NCBI GenBank assembly: GCA_902537945.1
Contig: CACBDG010000001.1
Location: 215,899 to 279,898, forward strand
DNA: 64,000 nt
Direction: 5' to 3'
Origin: an uncultured SAR116 cluster alpha proteobacterium
Lineage (GTDB): Bacteria; Pseudomonadota; Alphaproteobacteria; Puniceispirillales; Marisalimonadaceae
Every line of letters begins with the position of its first letter. The stretch's first letter is position 1. Positions 22,150 through 31,569 of this stretch are shown here, piece after piece. Under the pieces are notes generated by a model. The model did not search any database, was not told where the DNA came from, and saw only the letters and a list, made by a program, of their open reading frames with translations. A program made the translations under genes and the position numbers.

Positions 22150-22280
22150 AGAAATCTTTCTTACATATCTCCCAAAGAGTGTGTATTATACTCTAATTTT
22201 TTAAATTTAAGTAACAATTTTTTTTGAAGCATATATAATGCGTCTGGTAATGTGTTTGAAAACAATAATCTTAGGTAAAA

Positions 22281-22937
22281 ATGGATAATTATAAAATTTA
22301 TAGACAAAATCCAGCTGCTGGGGGAAATGCAAATAAGTTAGTAGTTTTTCTTCATGGGTATGGCGCAGATGGAAAAGATTTAATTGACTTAGCCAATCCT
22401 TTTGGAATGGCTTTGCCAAATGCAGCTTTTATATCCCCAGATGCTCCTTATGAATGCGCAATGTCTCCTCAAGGTAGGCAATGGTTCCCAATAGAGGAAA
22501 TTCCAAAAGGTGCTATCAAAGCGTCAATAGATTTACTTGATTTAATCAAAAATGAAGCAAAAAAATTAAATCTTACTTTCAAAGACGTAATATTAATTGG
22601 GTTTTCACAAGGTGCTATGATGAGTATGCAGTGTTTATTAATTAATCACACACAACTTGGGGCAATTATTGGTTATTCTGGTGCATTGAGAGAGGAAAAT
22701 ATAGAGGCTGCAAATGATCAAATTTTAAATGGTAAACATAATTTTTCAGATACCCCAATATTACTTATTCACGGAGAAGAAGACGAAATTGTACCATTTC
22801 AATCATTAGAAAGATCAAAAAATCTCCTAAATAACATTGGGTTCAATGTTCAGACTTTATCTAGAAAAAACCTTGGTCATGGAATCGATCCCGAAGGAGT
22901 AAGCAAAGGGATGGAATTTTTAAAATCACTAAATTAA
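22281..22937 (+). CDS. Phospholipase/carboxylesterase (alpha/beta hydrolase)
   Basis: LHGYGADGKDLIDLA, GFSQGAMMSM, LLIHGEEDEIVP, LGHGI. Confidence 0.9.
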   Translation: MDNYKIYRQNPAAGGNANKLVVFLHGYGADGKDLIDLANPFGMALPNAAFISPDAPYECAMSPQGRQWFPIEEIPKGAIKASIDLLDLIKNEAKKLNLTFKDVILIGFSQGAMMSMQCLLINHTQLGAIIGYSGALREENIEAANDQILNGKHNFSDTPILLIHGEEDEIVPFQSLERSKNLLNNIGFNVQTLSRKNLGHGIDPEGVSKGMEFLKSLN

Positions 22938-23022
22938 TCCATATAAAAAAAAATTTTGTTTAATTAAATTTTAATATTGTTTAAGGTATAAATATTAAAC
23001 TAGTATTAAACAATAAATTTTT

Positions 23023-23580
23023 ATGACTGCTTTTTCATTTTCTCCTACTTTAGTTTTAAATGCTGACTATCAACCCTTAAGTTATTTCCCATTATCATTG
23101 TGGTCATGGCAGGATACAATAAAAGCTGTTTTTCTTGATAGGGTAAACATAGTATCTGAGTATGATGAAATTGTAAGATCACCAGGGTTTTATATGAAAG
23201 TGCCAAGTGTTATCTCTCTAAAAGAATATGTAAAAAATCAAAAATCACCTGTTTTTACAAGATTTAATGTTTTTTTAAGAGATAAATTCTCTTGTCAGTA
23301 TTGCGGCGTAGTTAAACAGTCACATGATTTAACTTTTGATCATGTAATACCTAGATCTAAGGGTGGAAAAACAAATTGGACTAATGTGGTAGCTGCGTGT
23401 AGGCCTTGTAATTTCAAAAAAGGAAGTAAAAATGCCAAGGAAATAAATATGTTTCCAATAATTAAACCCGAAGCTCCAACAACTAATTTGCTAAAAAGAA
23501 ATGGGAGACATTTTCCTCCAAATTATTTACATGAATCTTGGCGAGATTTTTTGTATTGGGATACTGAATTAGAAAGTTAA
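23023..23580 (+). CDS. HNH endonuclease family protein
   Basis: CQYCGVVKQSHDLTFDHVIPRSKGGKTNWTNVVAACRPCN. Confidence 0.92.
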   Translation: MTAFSFSPTLVLNADYQPLSYFPLSLWSWQDTIKAVFLDRVNIVSEYDEIVRSPGFYMKVPSVISLKEYVKNQKSPVFTRFNVFLRDKFSCQYCGVVKQSHDLTFDHVIPRSKGGKTNWTNVVAACRPCNFKKGSKNAKEINMFPIIKPEAPTTNLLKRNGRHFPPNYLHESWRDFLYWDTELES

Positions 23581-23597
23581 GTTAAGTTTATTTTCAA

Positions 23598-24122
23598 TTA
23601 TATTTTTTCTGAAATCTTTATAGCAGTCCTACAGCCAAGTTGAACAATAGCTTTCATTATTCCATAACCAGGTGCGTTTTTCCCATCATGTTCTACACCT
23701 GTTTCTAGATGATCTAACTCATCATCTCTGAATTTCATTAATGTTGATTTAAGTTCTTTATGATCATCATTTAAGGTTTCTGCTTGCTGCGCATAATGCT
23801 CCCCAATGACTTCTTCTACTGCAATAGTACAAGCCATAGCTGCTTTTTCTCCCATTACAGCACTGGCAACTCCAAGGCCAAAGCCCATGATATTCCAGAG
23901 TGGAAGTAATGCCGTGGGTCTGGTATCATTTTCAAATAGTAGTTTATTGAATGTATCTAGATGTTCTTGTTCTTGGTCTTTCATATGTTGAATTGTTGGA
24001 CCAACAGGAGTGTTTTTTAATATTGCTAATTGACCATCATATATTTTAGCAGCTGCAGTTTCTCCAGCGTGATCTACTCTTAAAATAGAATCAATATGAT
24101 TTTTGTTTAATTTTTTGTTCAT
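23598..24122 (-). CDS. coq7: 2-nonaprenyl-3-methyl-6-methoxy-1,4-benzoquinol hydroxylase (Coq7)
   Basis: RVDHAGETAAAKIYDGQ, EQEHLDTF, AVEEVIGEHY di-iron motifs. Confidence 0.93.
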   Translation of the reverse strand: MNKKLNKNHIDSILRVDHAGETAAAKIYDGQLAILKNTPVGPTIQHMKDQEQEHLDTFNKLLFENDTRPTALLPLWNIMGFGLGVASAVMGEKAAMACTIAVEEVIGEHYAQQAETLNDDHKELKSTLMKFRDDELDHLETGVEHDGKNAPGYGIMKAIVQLGCRTAIKISEKI

Positions 24123-24601
24123 ATTTTCATTAACCTTTTGTTTAATAATAAAATATTAATTAATAAGAATATAGAAAATGAAACTAGCGCGTTCCAACCA
24201 GCAAGAGATAACCCAAATATTTCAAACATTACTTCGTCACACTTCAAAGGAGACTTGTTAAGTAAATATGTAAGTATATCTTTTGAAAAATCAATATTTG
24301 ATGAACACCCATCAGGACCTGTCCAAAAATTCATCTCTATTCCAAAATGGTATAATCCTGCTGAAGAGCTTGAAAGCCATAGAATAGCGCCACCTAATAG
24401 TAGAAGTTTTTTAGAAATTATAGTTTTGTTAATAATAAAAATAATTATGAAACTATAAGCAATGATTGCACCATGAAACCATCTTTGTGTTATACAAAGA
24501 TCGCATGGCAAAGCTCCATGAAAATATTCTAAATAAAAGGCTGAGATTAGCATTAAAGAGGATATAAGAAATGAAATTTTAAAAATATTATATATGAGCA
24601 T
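24119..24601 (-). CDS. dsbB: Disulfide bond formation protein B
   Basis: CDLCITQRWFH, four TM segments, periplasmic Cys pair. Confidence 0.88.
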   Translation of the reverse strand: MLIYNIFKISFLISSLMLISAFYLEYFHGALPCDLCITQRWFHGAIIAYSFIIIFIINKTIISKKLLLLGGAILWLSSSSAGLYHFGIEMNFWTGPDGCSSNIDFSKDILTYLLNKSPLKCDEVMFEIFGLSLAGWNALVSFSIFLLINILLLNKRLMKI

Positions 24602-25201
24602 TTAAAAAATATAAATCGAAATCATGATAATTGCTATTCCTAAAATGCTAGAAGATAAAAGAAGATGTTTCTGAAAAAATTGTAGAGCAGGCATGCCAAA
24701 AAATTTTGTTACATATGCAACTATGAAAAACCTTATACCCCTACCAACAAGAGACATTAATATAAAGCCAATTATGTTTATTCCAGCCATGCCACTTGTA
24801 ATAGTTATGATTTTGAATGGTAGTGGGGTAAATGCTCCTAAAAAAATTATAAGCATACCATTTTCATTATAAGCTAATTTTACTGCATTAAATTTTTCTT
24901 CAGTAAACCAAGGTATATTCAATAGTATATTCTCAATTGAGGGTCCTACAAAATATCCAAGAAACCATCCAATAACTCCCCCAATTACAGAACCAACTGT
25001 ACAAAATAATGCAAATTTAAATACTTTTTTTGGGGCAGCTAACGTCAATCCAGCAAGCAATGGGTCAACTGGTATAGGAAAAATTATTGATTCTATCAAA
25101 GAAATAAATCCAATAATTTTTTGTGCTACAGGTTTCGTAGCATTATGCTTTGCTTTTTCAATTAAACGATTAATCTTAGTTTTTACATTTAAGAATTTCA
25201 T
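24602..25201 (-). CDS. DedA/YqaA-family membrane protein
   Basis: SLIESIIFPIPVDPLLAGLTLAAPKKVFKFALFCTVGSVIGGVIGWFLG. Confidence 0.85.
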   Translation of the reverse strand: MKFLNVKTKINRLIEKAKHNATKPVAQKIIGFISLIESIIFPIPVDPLLAGLTLAAPKKVFKFALFCTVGSVIGGVIGWFLGYFVGPSIENILLNIPWFTEEKFNAVKLAYNENGMLIIFLGAFTPLPFKIITITSGMAGINIIGFILMSLVGRGIRFFIVAYVTKFFGMPALQFFQKHLLLSSSILGIAIIMISIYIF

Positions 25202-25291
25202 GTTGCTTCTTATACATGAAAAAAATTATATTGATATTTTAAATTTAATAACATTGTTATATGTATTAAAAGTCAATAAATATAATAATGC

Positions 25292-25376
25292 GGGGATATG
25301 GTGAAATAGGTAAACACGCTGGTCTCAAAAACCAGTGCCGCAAGGCTTCCCGGTTCGATTCCGGGTATCCCTACCA
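25292..25376 (+). tRNA. tRNA-Leu (anticodon CAA)
   Basis: Acceptor GGGGATA/TATCCCT, anticodon arm CTGGT-CTCAAAA-ACCAG (anticodon CAA), long variable arm GTGCCGCAAGGCTT, T-arm CCCGG-TTCGATT-CCGGG, encoded CCA. Confidence 0.95.
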
Positions 25377-25411
25377 AACTTCACAAATTTATGTAGGTAA
25401 GGATTTTAGAA
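25326..25411 (+). repeat. Proximal attachment-site-like repeat (tRNA 3' half plus about 35 nt downstream)
   Basis: Pairs without gaps with 29715-29800 at a constant offset of 4389 nt. First 51 nt match 48/51; next 35 nt about 22/35 by eye. Confidence 0.85.
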
Positions 25412-25451
25412 GATTATTCGTGATTTCGAATTCAACCAACATTCTTAAAAT

Positions 25452-26825
25452 TTAACTTTTAGAAAACGCTAACTCTTCTGATCGCGCTCGGTGCCATAGC
25501 GCAGCGGCTGCAGTTTCTGCAGCTTCTAGAACAGCCGATTTGTCCACTCGCAGTGGCTCTCCACCAGAAACAACTACTTCCCCTTCCACAATGACTGTAT
25601 CTACGTCTCGACCCTGTCCTGTGTGTACAAGTGTTCCCAATACGTTTGTAAGCGGTCTCAAATGTGGGCGCCTAAAGTCAAACATTACTAAATCAGCGCG
25701 TTTACCAACTGTTAAAGAACCAACCTCGTCTTCCAGACCAAGCGCCCGCGCACCTCCAATTGTAGCAGCCTCAAATACATTGGCAGGTTGCCAATCGTTA
25801 GTAATTTTACCATCTTGTAAACGACCCGAAGCTAAAGCCCATCTCATCAATTCCACCATATCAGCATGCATGTTGTCGGTTGAAAGTGTCAAATTCATAC
25901 CCGCGCGACGCAGAGCACTGGTCGGCGCCACATGACCGTGTGTTTGATTGCCCTTAGCTATATGAGCCAGATGTGCGCCTGCGCGTCCAAGACGCTCTAT
26001 ATCTGTTTTCGAGACGTGTATACAATGCGCACCAATTAAACGATCATCTAGAAGTCCGACATCTTCCAATAATTCAGGTGGACTCATCTTGTCACGTTCT
26101 CGAATGAAGTCAACCTCAACTTGACTTTGTGAAACATGAGTATTGATCCGCAACCCTTTGTCATCGCGCATATTACGTACTTGTCGCAATAGATCTGGCG
26201 AACAAGTGTCTGGCGCGTGAGGTGCTAGGACCACCCCAGTGCGTAGACTAATTGGATCGTGGTTTTCTTCAATCAGCTCCGAGGCTTCCCTGAGAGTCTG
26301 CTCTCCTATTTCTGTGTTATAGGTCCACTCACCGAGATGTACGCGTGTAAAATCAACATCGTGGATTCTTCCACAGCCCCATGCTCTGATCCCCGTTTCA
26401 GCCATCGCTGGAAGTGCAATATTCTGGTGTGTAAAGCTATCGTTTATTATCGTTGATCCGAAGAGGAGTGCTTCTAAACCGCCCAGCTGAGCCATAGCAT
26501 ATGCTTCTTCTGGGTTTGGATCATGTCCATGAGGCACACCAATGGTATAAGCCGGCGCAAACCCCATGTCTTCTGCCACTCCGCGAACCATACTAAGGAT
26601 AGCATGGGTGTGGACGTTAACGAACCCAGGTGTAATGACAAACCCCTTCGCATCAATTACTTTTGTTGCCGGGTTAATCCTGTCCGGCTTTTCGTCTTGA
26701 ATTGACTGTATTCGGCCGTTATCGATAACTACCCAACCTTCTTGGACGTAAGGTTTACTGGGATCTGAGGTAAGCAGAGTGCCACCTGCTACGATCATAT
26801 CTGGTATTGCAAGAGCCTCACTCAT
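25452..26825 (-). CDS. Amidohydrolase family protein (metallo-dependent hydrolase, TRZ/ATZ/SsnA-like deaminase)
   Basis: [20 protein letters not shown] (HxH), [31 protein letters not shown]. Confidence 0.9.
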   Translation of the reverse strand: MSEALAIPDMIVAGGTLLTSDPSKPYVQEGWVVIDNGRIQSIQDEKPDRINPATKVIDAKGFVITPGFVNVHTHAILSMVRGVAEDMGFAPAYTIGVPHGHDPNPEEAYAMAQLGGLEALLFGSTIINDSFTHQNIALPAMAETGIRAWGCGRIHDVDFTRVHLGEWTYNTEIGEQTLREASELIEENHDPISLRTGVVLAPHAPDTCSPDLLRQVRNMRDDKGLRINTHVSQSQVEVDFIRERDKMSPPELLEDVGLLDDRLIGAHCIHVSKTDIERLGRAGAHLAHIAKGNQTHGHVAPTSALRRAGMNLTLSTDNMHADMVELMRWALASGRLQDGKITNDWQPANVFEAATIGGARALGLEDEVGSLTVGKRADLVMFDFRRPHLRPLTNVLGTLVHTGQGRDVDTVIVEGEVVVSGGEPLRVDKSAVLEAAETAAAALWHRARSEELAFSKS

Positions 26826-27564
26826 GGGTTAAATGCCTAAGAAACCGCTGTGCACCAGGCGATTTTGGTTTTCTGAACAGAATTTCTGGTGGACCCTCCT
26901 CAGCAATCCTTCCATTCTCCATATAAATTACGCGGTCTGCAACTTCACGCGCGAAATTCATTTCATGGGTAACTACTACCATAGTCATACCTCCGTTTGC
27001 TAATTCTTTCATTACATCTAGTACCTCTTGAACCAATTCAGGATCCAGAGCCGAAGTTGGTTCATCAAACAGCATAACTCTAGGCTTCATTGCTAGTGCT
27101 CGTGCTATTGCTACTCTTTGCTGTTGCCCGCCAGATAGTTGTACTGGACGCTTCATTGCGTGATCAGACATATGAACCCGTTTAAGTTCAGCTCCAGCGA
27201 GAGCTCTTGCATCCGACTTAGACATCCCACGAACCTTTTCAGGCCCGATAGCTACATTATCGAGGGCAGAAAAATGCGGAAATAGATTGAACCTTTGGAA
27301 AACAAAGCCAAATTGACTGCGTTGGTCTGCGATTTGTTTTTCAGAACCACTATTCACCACTGGGTTTCCATCTAACCGTACAATACCAGCGCTAGGCTCT
27401 TCCAACCTATTCAGGCAGCGTAGAAAGGTGGTCTTACCTGAACCAGAGGCTCCAATTATTACAACAGTTTCACCAGTAGCTACATCCATAGATACACTAC
27501 GTAACACAGAATTATCCCCAAAGCTTTTGTTAAGGTCTTGCACCTGGATTACCGGAGTTACCAT
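26818..27564 (-). CDS. Polar amino acid-type ABC transporter ATP-binding protein
   Basis: [20 protein letters not shown] Walker [20 protein letters not shown] signature, [16 protein letters not shown] Walker B. Confidence 0.96.
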   Translation of the reverse strand: MVTPVIQVQDLNKSFGDNSVLRSVSMDVATGETVVIIGASGSGKTTFLRCLNRLEEPSAGIVRLDGNPVVNSGSEKQIADQRSQFGFVFQRFNLFPHFSALDNVAIGPEKVRGMSKSDARALAGAELKRVHMSDHAMKRPVQLSGGQQQRVAIARALAMKPRVMLFDEPTSALDPELVQEVLDVMKELANGGMTMVVVTHEMNFAREVADRVIYMENGRIAEEGPPEILFRKPKSPGAQRFLRHLTHE

Positions 27565-28211
27565 GTTGGAAGCCTCTGTTCAAGTCGACCCGACAACCAG
27601 CTTAATACTTTAATAAGAACATAATAATACAGCGCCAGCAGAGTATAAATCTCAAATGGCACAAAGTGCACTGAGATTATCGCCTGACCTGCTCTTGTTA
27701 GTTCATAAACTGATATTACTGAGAGCAAAGATGAATTTTTTACTAAGCTTATTAGCTCGTTTGTAAGTGGCGGAACCATTTGTCTATAAGCTTGTGGAAG
27801 TAAAATATATACAAGGATTTGTCTATGTCGCATGCCTACGGCAGTGGCTGCTTCGGATTGGCCCCGCTCAATAGACCCAACGCCACCACGCACAACTTCT
27901 GCTACGAATGCTGCAGAGTTCAAAGAAAGTGCAACTACACCGGCCCAAAATTCATCAAATCGAATACCAAGCGCAGGGAGTGCAAAAAAAACTAGAAAAA
28001 TTTGAATCAGCAACGGTGTACCGCGTATAAAATCAACATAACCTGCAACAATCCAACGAAGGGGCCTGCTATGCGACAGTGAGCACAAACCTAAAGCTAC
28101 ACCGAGCGCCAAACCTAAGACAGATGCTAGCGCTGAGACTTGCAACGTTACCACTACACCATGACCAAGGAGTGGCATGCTTTTTAATATAATGCCCCAA
28201 TCAATAGTCAT
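27558..28211 (-). CDS. Polar amino acid-type ABC transporter permease (HisM/GlnP-like)
   Basis: [67 protein letters not shown]. Confidence 0.96.
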   Translation of the reverse strand: MTIDWGIILKSMPLLGHGVVVTLQVSALASVLGLALGVALGLCSLSHSRPLRWIVAGYVDFIRGTPLLIQIFLVFFALPALGIRFDEFWAGVVALSLNSAAFVAEVVRGGVGSIERGQSEAATAVGMRHRQILVYILLPQAYRQMVPPLTNELISLVKNSSLLSVISVYELTRAGQAIISVHFVPFEIYTLLALYYYVLIKVLSWLSGRLEQRLPTW

Positions 28212-28227
28212 ATAAACACCTTTTCAA

Positions 28228-28258
28228 CCTTGTCCCCTAAGCTATTAAAGGGACAAGG
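28228..28258 (-). other. Intercistronic RNA hairpin between binding-protein and permease genes
   Basis: Perfect 9-bp inverted repeat CCTTGTCCC / GGGACAAGG with 13-nt loop, 64 nt from neither start nor stop but within the 28211-28275 gap. Confidence 0.6.
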
Positions 28259-28274
28259 TAAGTTAAACTAGTAA

Positions 28275-29129
28275 TCACGCAAACGACGGAATTGTGTCGG
28301 ACAGTTCCATTTTGAACCCAAACCACTTTTCTTGCAACTCGTAAATCTCTCCGCTATCTTTCAGCCTTGTCAGTTCAGCATCCATCCAATTGACAATTTC
28401 TGTATCTTCTTTACGCGCCGCTATCCCTGCCCAATTCAACTTTCCGACTGGGCGTACCAATGCGTATGCACCTGGACGGTCCTTCATCACTTTTCCTAAT
28501 GTTGGCAGAGTGTTAAGCACACCATCAACTGTTCCTTGACTGAGCGCAAGGTAAGCAGAAGGATGATCATCATAAATTTTTACGTCAGAAAATCCAGTTC
28601 CTTTGGCGGCTACGATTTCTTTTTCAAGAGCTGGCTTCATCATTTCACCAGGTGATCCAAGTTTAACTCCAAGTACTTTCCCAGAAAGATCCTTCACTGA
28701 CATAATTTTTGATGCATCATCTGCTCGAATAAGCATAGCTTGGCTTGCTTCAGCATACGGAATAGAAAAAGCAACTTTTTCTAAACGCTCTTTACGGTAA
28801 CTCATAGACGACATAATCACATCGAACCTTCCAGCGTAGAGCGCTGGAATTACACCTGACCATTGCGTGTCAATAAATTCTGGCTTAACTCCCAATGAAG
28901 AACACATCAAAGCTGCTAAGTCCACATCATAGCCCACTATCTTACCTGCGTCCCGAAAAGTAAAAGGCGGATACGTTGCTTCACATCCTATTTGCAATAC
29001 TCCCGACGCTTTCACATCAGACAAAGTTTTACTCCCTGCTCGAGCTAAACTAGGTGTCAACATTGATACTGCCAAACCCGAGGCAGCAGTTACTAAAACT
29101 TGACGACGTGTAAATTTAGTTGTTTTCAT
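28275..29129 (-). CDS. Amino-acid-type ABC transporter substrate-binding protein
   Basis: Tat-like N-terminus MKTTKFTRRQVLVTAASGLAVS; GCEATYPPFTFRDAGKIVGYDVDLA (SBP family 3). ORF track extends to 29204, but ATG at 29129 fits the signal peptide. Confidence 0.93.
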   Translation of the reverse strand: MKTTKFTRRQVLVTAASGLAVSMLTPSLARAGSKTLSDVKASGVLQIGCEATYPPFTFRDAGKIVGYDVDLAALMCSSLGVKPEFIDTQWSGVIPALYAGRFDVIMSSMSYRKERLEKVAFSIPYAEASQAMLIRADDASKIMSVKDLSGKVLGVKLGSPGEMMKPALEKEIVAAKGTGFSDVKIYDDHPSAYLALSQGTVDGVLNTLPTLGKVMKDRPGAYALVRPVGKLNWAGIAARKEDTEIVNWMDAELTRLKDSGEIYELQEKWFGFKMELSDTIPSFA

Positions 29130-29714
29130 ATTACTACATACTCCTATATTTGCTTTTTCATTAAATAATTGTCGGAAGGTATTGTTTTGAGTTATATAGT
29201 ACAATTTTTATCCGGCTTTTTTGTACTGAAAACACGGGGTGCTAAAAAATTAAGCTAAATCAGCAATCATTTTAATCAATGTTTAATAAAACAGCATAAA
29301 TCGAATTTACTTATATATCGAAAATACAAACTCAATTTAAGCATTTTAGTACAATCACTTTACAACTTGAATCTCAAAACTTATTGGATATTTGAAATCC
29401 TCTTAATGTTAAATCTAGTTGTGTCATTCGTATATTGACACCTATTTATCAACAAAATGACGTGACAGTCCAATGTGAATAAAGCAATTAAATAGAAAAT
29501 TTAAAGTAATTATCAATATCGCTAAAGCTATAATGATGAGTGCCGTCAAGTTATTCTCCATAACTGTTTAATAAGTGTGACGATAAATGATACAAAAATC
29601 AAATAAACTGGCTTGACTGTGTTTACAATACAGAATAACAATTGACCTATAATTGTGGGAATACCTAGAATTACTTGACTATATTGGTTATACATAAGTT
29701 GTAATCAGGTAACC

Positions 29715-29765
29715 CAAAAACCAGTGCCGAAAGGCTTCCCGGTTTGATTCTGGGTATCCCTACCA
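29715..29765 (+). pseudogene. Partial tRNA-Leu 3' end (distal att-like repeat)
   Basis: CAAAAACCAGTGCCGAAAGGCTTCCCGGTTTGATTCTGGGTATCCCTACCA matches 25326-25376 at 48/51. T-loop C is lost and the T-stem carries a GU pair; the 5' half does not align convincingly. Confidence 0.9.
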
Positions 29766-29799
29766 CAATTCCTAATTAAGTGTAGGCAGAAATTTTAAA

Positions 29800-30264
29800 A
29801 TGGAACTTAATGATGAGGTCAAAATACCAGCAAAATTAGAATACGTTTACAATTGTTTGAACGATCTTGAAGTTTTACAAAAATGTATTCCAGGATGCGA
29901 AGAATTATTAGAAGATACAGATGGTTCTTTGTCAGCTAGGGTAGTTTTAAAAATTGGACCAATAAAAGCAAATTTTAAAGGGAAAATTGTGTTAGATTTA
30001 TCAAATGGCCCTGAAAAGTATTCGCTAAATGGTGAAGGGGATGGTGGCATGGCAGGTTTTGCAAAAGGAGGTGCTGATGTCGAACTAATTGCAGATGGTA
30101 ATGAGACAATTTTAAAATACGTTGCTAAGAGTTCTGTAACAGGTAAGATTGCTCAACTTGGAAGTCGCTTAATTTTAAACACAGCTAAAAAATTATCTAA
30201 AACTTTTTTTGAAAATTTCAGAGAATATATCCACAATGAAAAAAATGAAAATGTTCAAGTATAA
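29800..30264 (+). CDS. CoxG/SRPBCC family protein (carbon monoxide dehydrogenase subunit G-like), copy 1
   Basis: MELNDEVKIPAKLEYVYNCLNDLEVLQKCIPGCEEL... CoxG-like pattern. Confidence 0.87.
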   Translation: MELNDEVKIPAKLEYVYNCLNDLEVLQKCIPGCEELLEDTDGSLSARVVLKIGPIKANFKGKIVLDLSNGPEKYSLNGEGDGGMAGFAKGGADVELIADGNETILKYVAKSSVTGKIAQLGSRLILNTAKKLSKTFFENFREYIHNEKNENVQV

Positions 30265-30488
30265 CTAATTGTAATTATTGTTTTCAATGTTAGATCTATA
30301 CAATCAATAAATTCTTAAAATCTTAATAACACTTAGCTTGATATTTTGTAAGTTAATGTGCTAAAGAATTTTACAATAATTAGGTAATTGATCTACATTT
30401 AAGCTATGTAAAATAAGTCTTAATTGTTTACATGTGTGATTAAATTTTTAAACCCTAATATAAGGATTTCAAAAAGAGAAGTAAATCT

Positions 30489-30941
30489 ATGGAATTGAAT
30501 GACGAAATAAGAATCCCTGCAAAATTAGATTTTGTTTATAAATCTTTAAATGACTTACATATATTGCAGACTTGTATTCCTGGGTGCGAAGAATTAATAG
30601 AAGGTCAAGATGGCACATTGAGTGCTAAAGTTATTTTAAAAATTGGCCCTATAAAAGCTGGCTTTAAAGGTAAAATAAACTTAGATCTTTCAAAAGGTCC
30701 TTCAAGATACTCGCTAACTGGTCAAGGTGATGGAGGTGTGGCAGGCTCAGCTTCTGGCGGTGCTGATGTTGAGTTGATAGAAGATGGTAATGAAACAATT
30801 TTGAAATATGTCGCTACAAGTAATGTTAAAGGAAAAATTGCTCAATTGGGTAGTAGATTGGTTTTGAGCACTGCTAAAAAGCTTTCAAGAGCATTTTTTG
30901 AAAATTTTAAGAATTATGTTACAGAAGAACAAAAAAATTAG
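30489..30941 (+). CDS. CoxG/SRPBCC family protein, copy 2
   Basis: Aligns end to end without gaps to copy 1 over about 145 aa, with most residues identical. Confidence 0.87.
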   Translation: MELNDEIRIPAKLDFVYKSLNDLHILQTCIPGCEELIEGQDGTLSAKVILKIGPIKAGFKGKINLDLSKGPSRYSLTGQGDGGVAGSASGGADVELIEDGNETILKYVATSNVKGKIAQLGSRLVLSTAKKLSRAFFENFKNYVTEEQKN

Positions 30942-30959
30942 ATAAATATAAAAATTTCA

Positions 30960-31499
30960 TTGTTGATAAACCTTAAAATGGATCATCACTTAAAACTTCC
31001 AATATCATCTAATCAACTATTAAAACAATTAGATGATTGGAAAATCATTTATAAACACTTTACCCATAAACCATTGATTTCAGTGAATGAATCTAAATTA
31101 ATTCAAGAAAAACTTTTTGGTAATAATAAAGAAAATGGTCATATAAAGAATCTTTATCTAAGAGATAAAAAGAAAAAAAATATATTATTTGTAGCTCATC
31201 AAGATGCAGTTATCGACTTAAAGCTACTTGCAGAAAAAATGAACATGGGTCGTTTAAGTTTTGGTTCTAAAGAAAGATTAATGGAAAATTTAGGTGTATT
31301 ACCAGGAGCTGTCTCTCCATTCGCCATGATTAATGGAGTTAAAAATAACGTTACTATTTTTTTAGACACAAAGCTTAAATCTTATAAAAGGATTTTTGCA
31401 CATCCACTGGAAAATAATCAAACTCTTGAAATAAAATTTGATCAACTTGAAAAATTTTTTAAGAAAATATTTGTGACAACTTATTGGATTGATTTATAG
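30960..31499 (+). CDS. Prolyl-tRNA deacylase / YbaK-EbsC domain protein
   Basis: LFVAHQDAVIDLKLLAEKMNMGRLSFGSKERLMENLGVLPGAVSPFAMING. Confidence 0.9.
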   Translation: MLINLKMDHHLKLPISSNQLLKQLDDWKIIYKHFTHKPLISVNESKLIQEKLFGNNKENGHIKNLYLRDKKKKNILFVAHQDAVIDLKLLAEKMNMGRLSFGSKERLMENLGVLPGAVSPFAMINGVKNNVTIFLDTKLKSYKRIFAHPLENNQTLEIKFDQLEKFFKKIFVTTYWIDL

Positions 31500-31569
31500 A
31501 TATAGTTTTATTGATTTTGAATCATAACTTTATTTATTAATTATCCCAAAAATATATTATAGTAAAACA

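Larger units (their letters stand above)
25377..29765. mobile_element. Putative integrase-less genomic island inserted at tRNA-Leu
   Basis: Bounded by intact tRNA-Leu and a partial copy of its 3' end; gene block visibly higher in GC than flanks; four co-oriented genes encode an amidohydrolase and an ABC importer; no recombinase ORF in the track. Confidence 0.75.

Noticed and set aside
26259-26705. Plus-strand ORFs inside the amidohydrolase as hidden island genes
   Set aside because: They overlap the intact amidohydrolase and have compositions expected of shadow frames in higher-GC coding DNA.
29681-29765. Second complete tRNA-Leu gene
   Set aside because: Only the 3' half aligns. The 5' half lacks a convincing acceptor strand, D-arm and anticodon 5' strand, and the T-loop is mutated, so it is a fragment.
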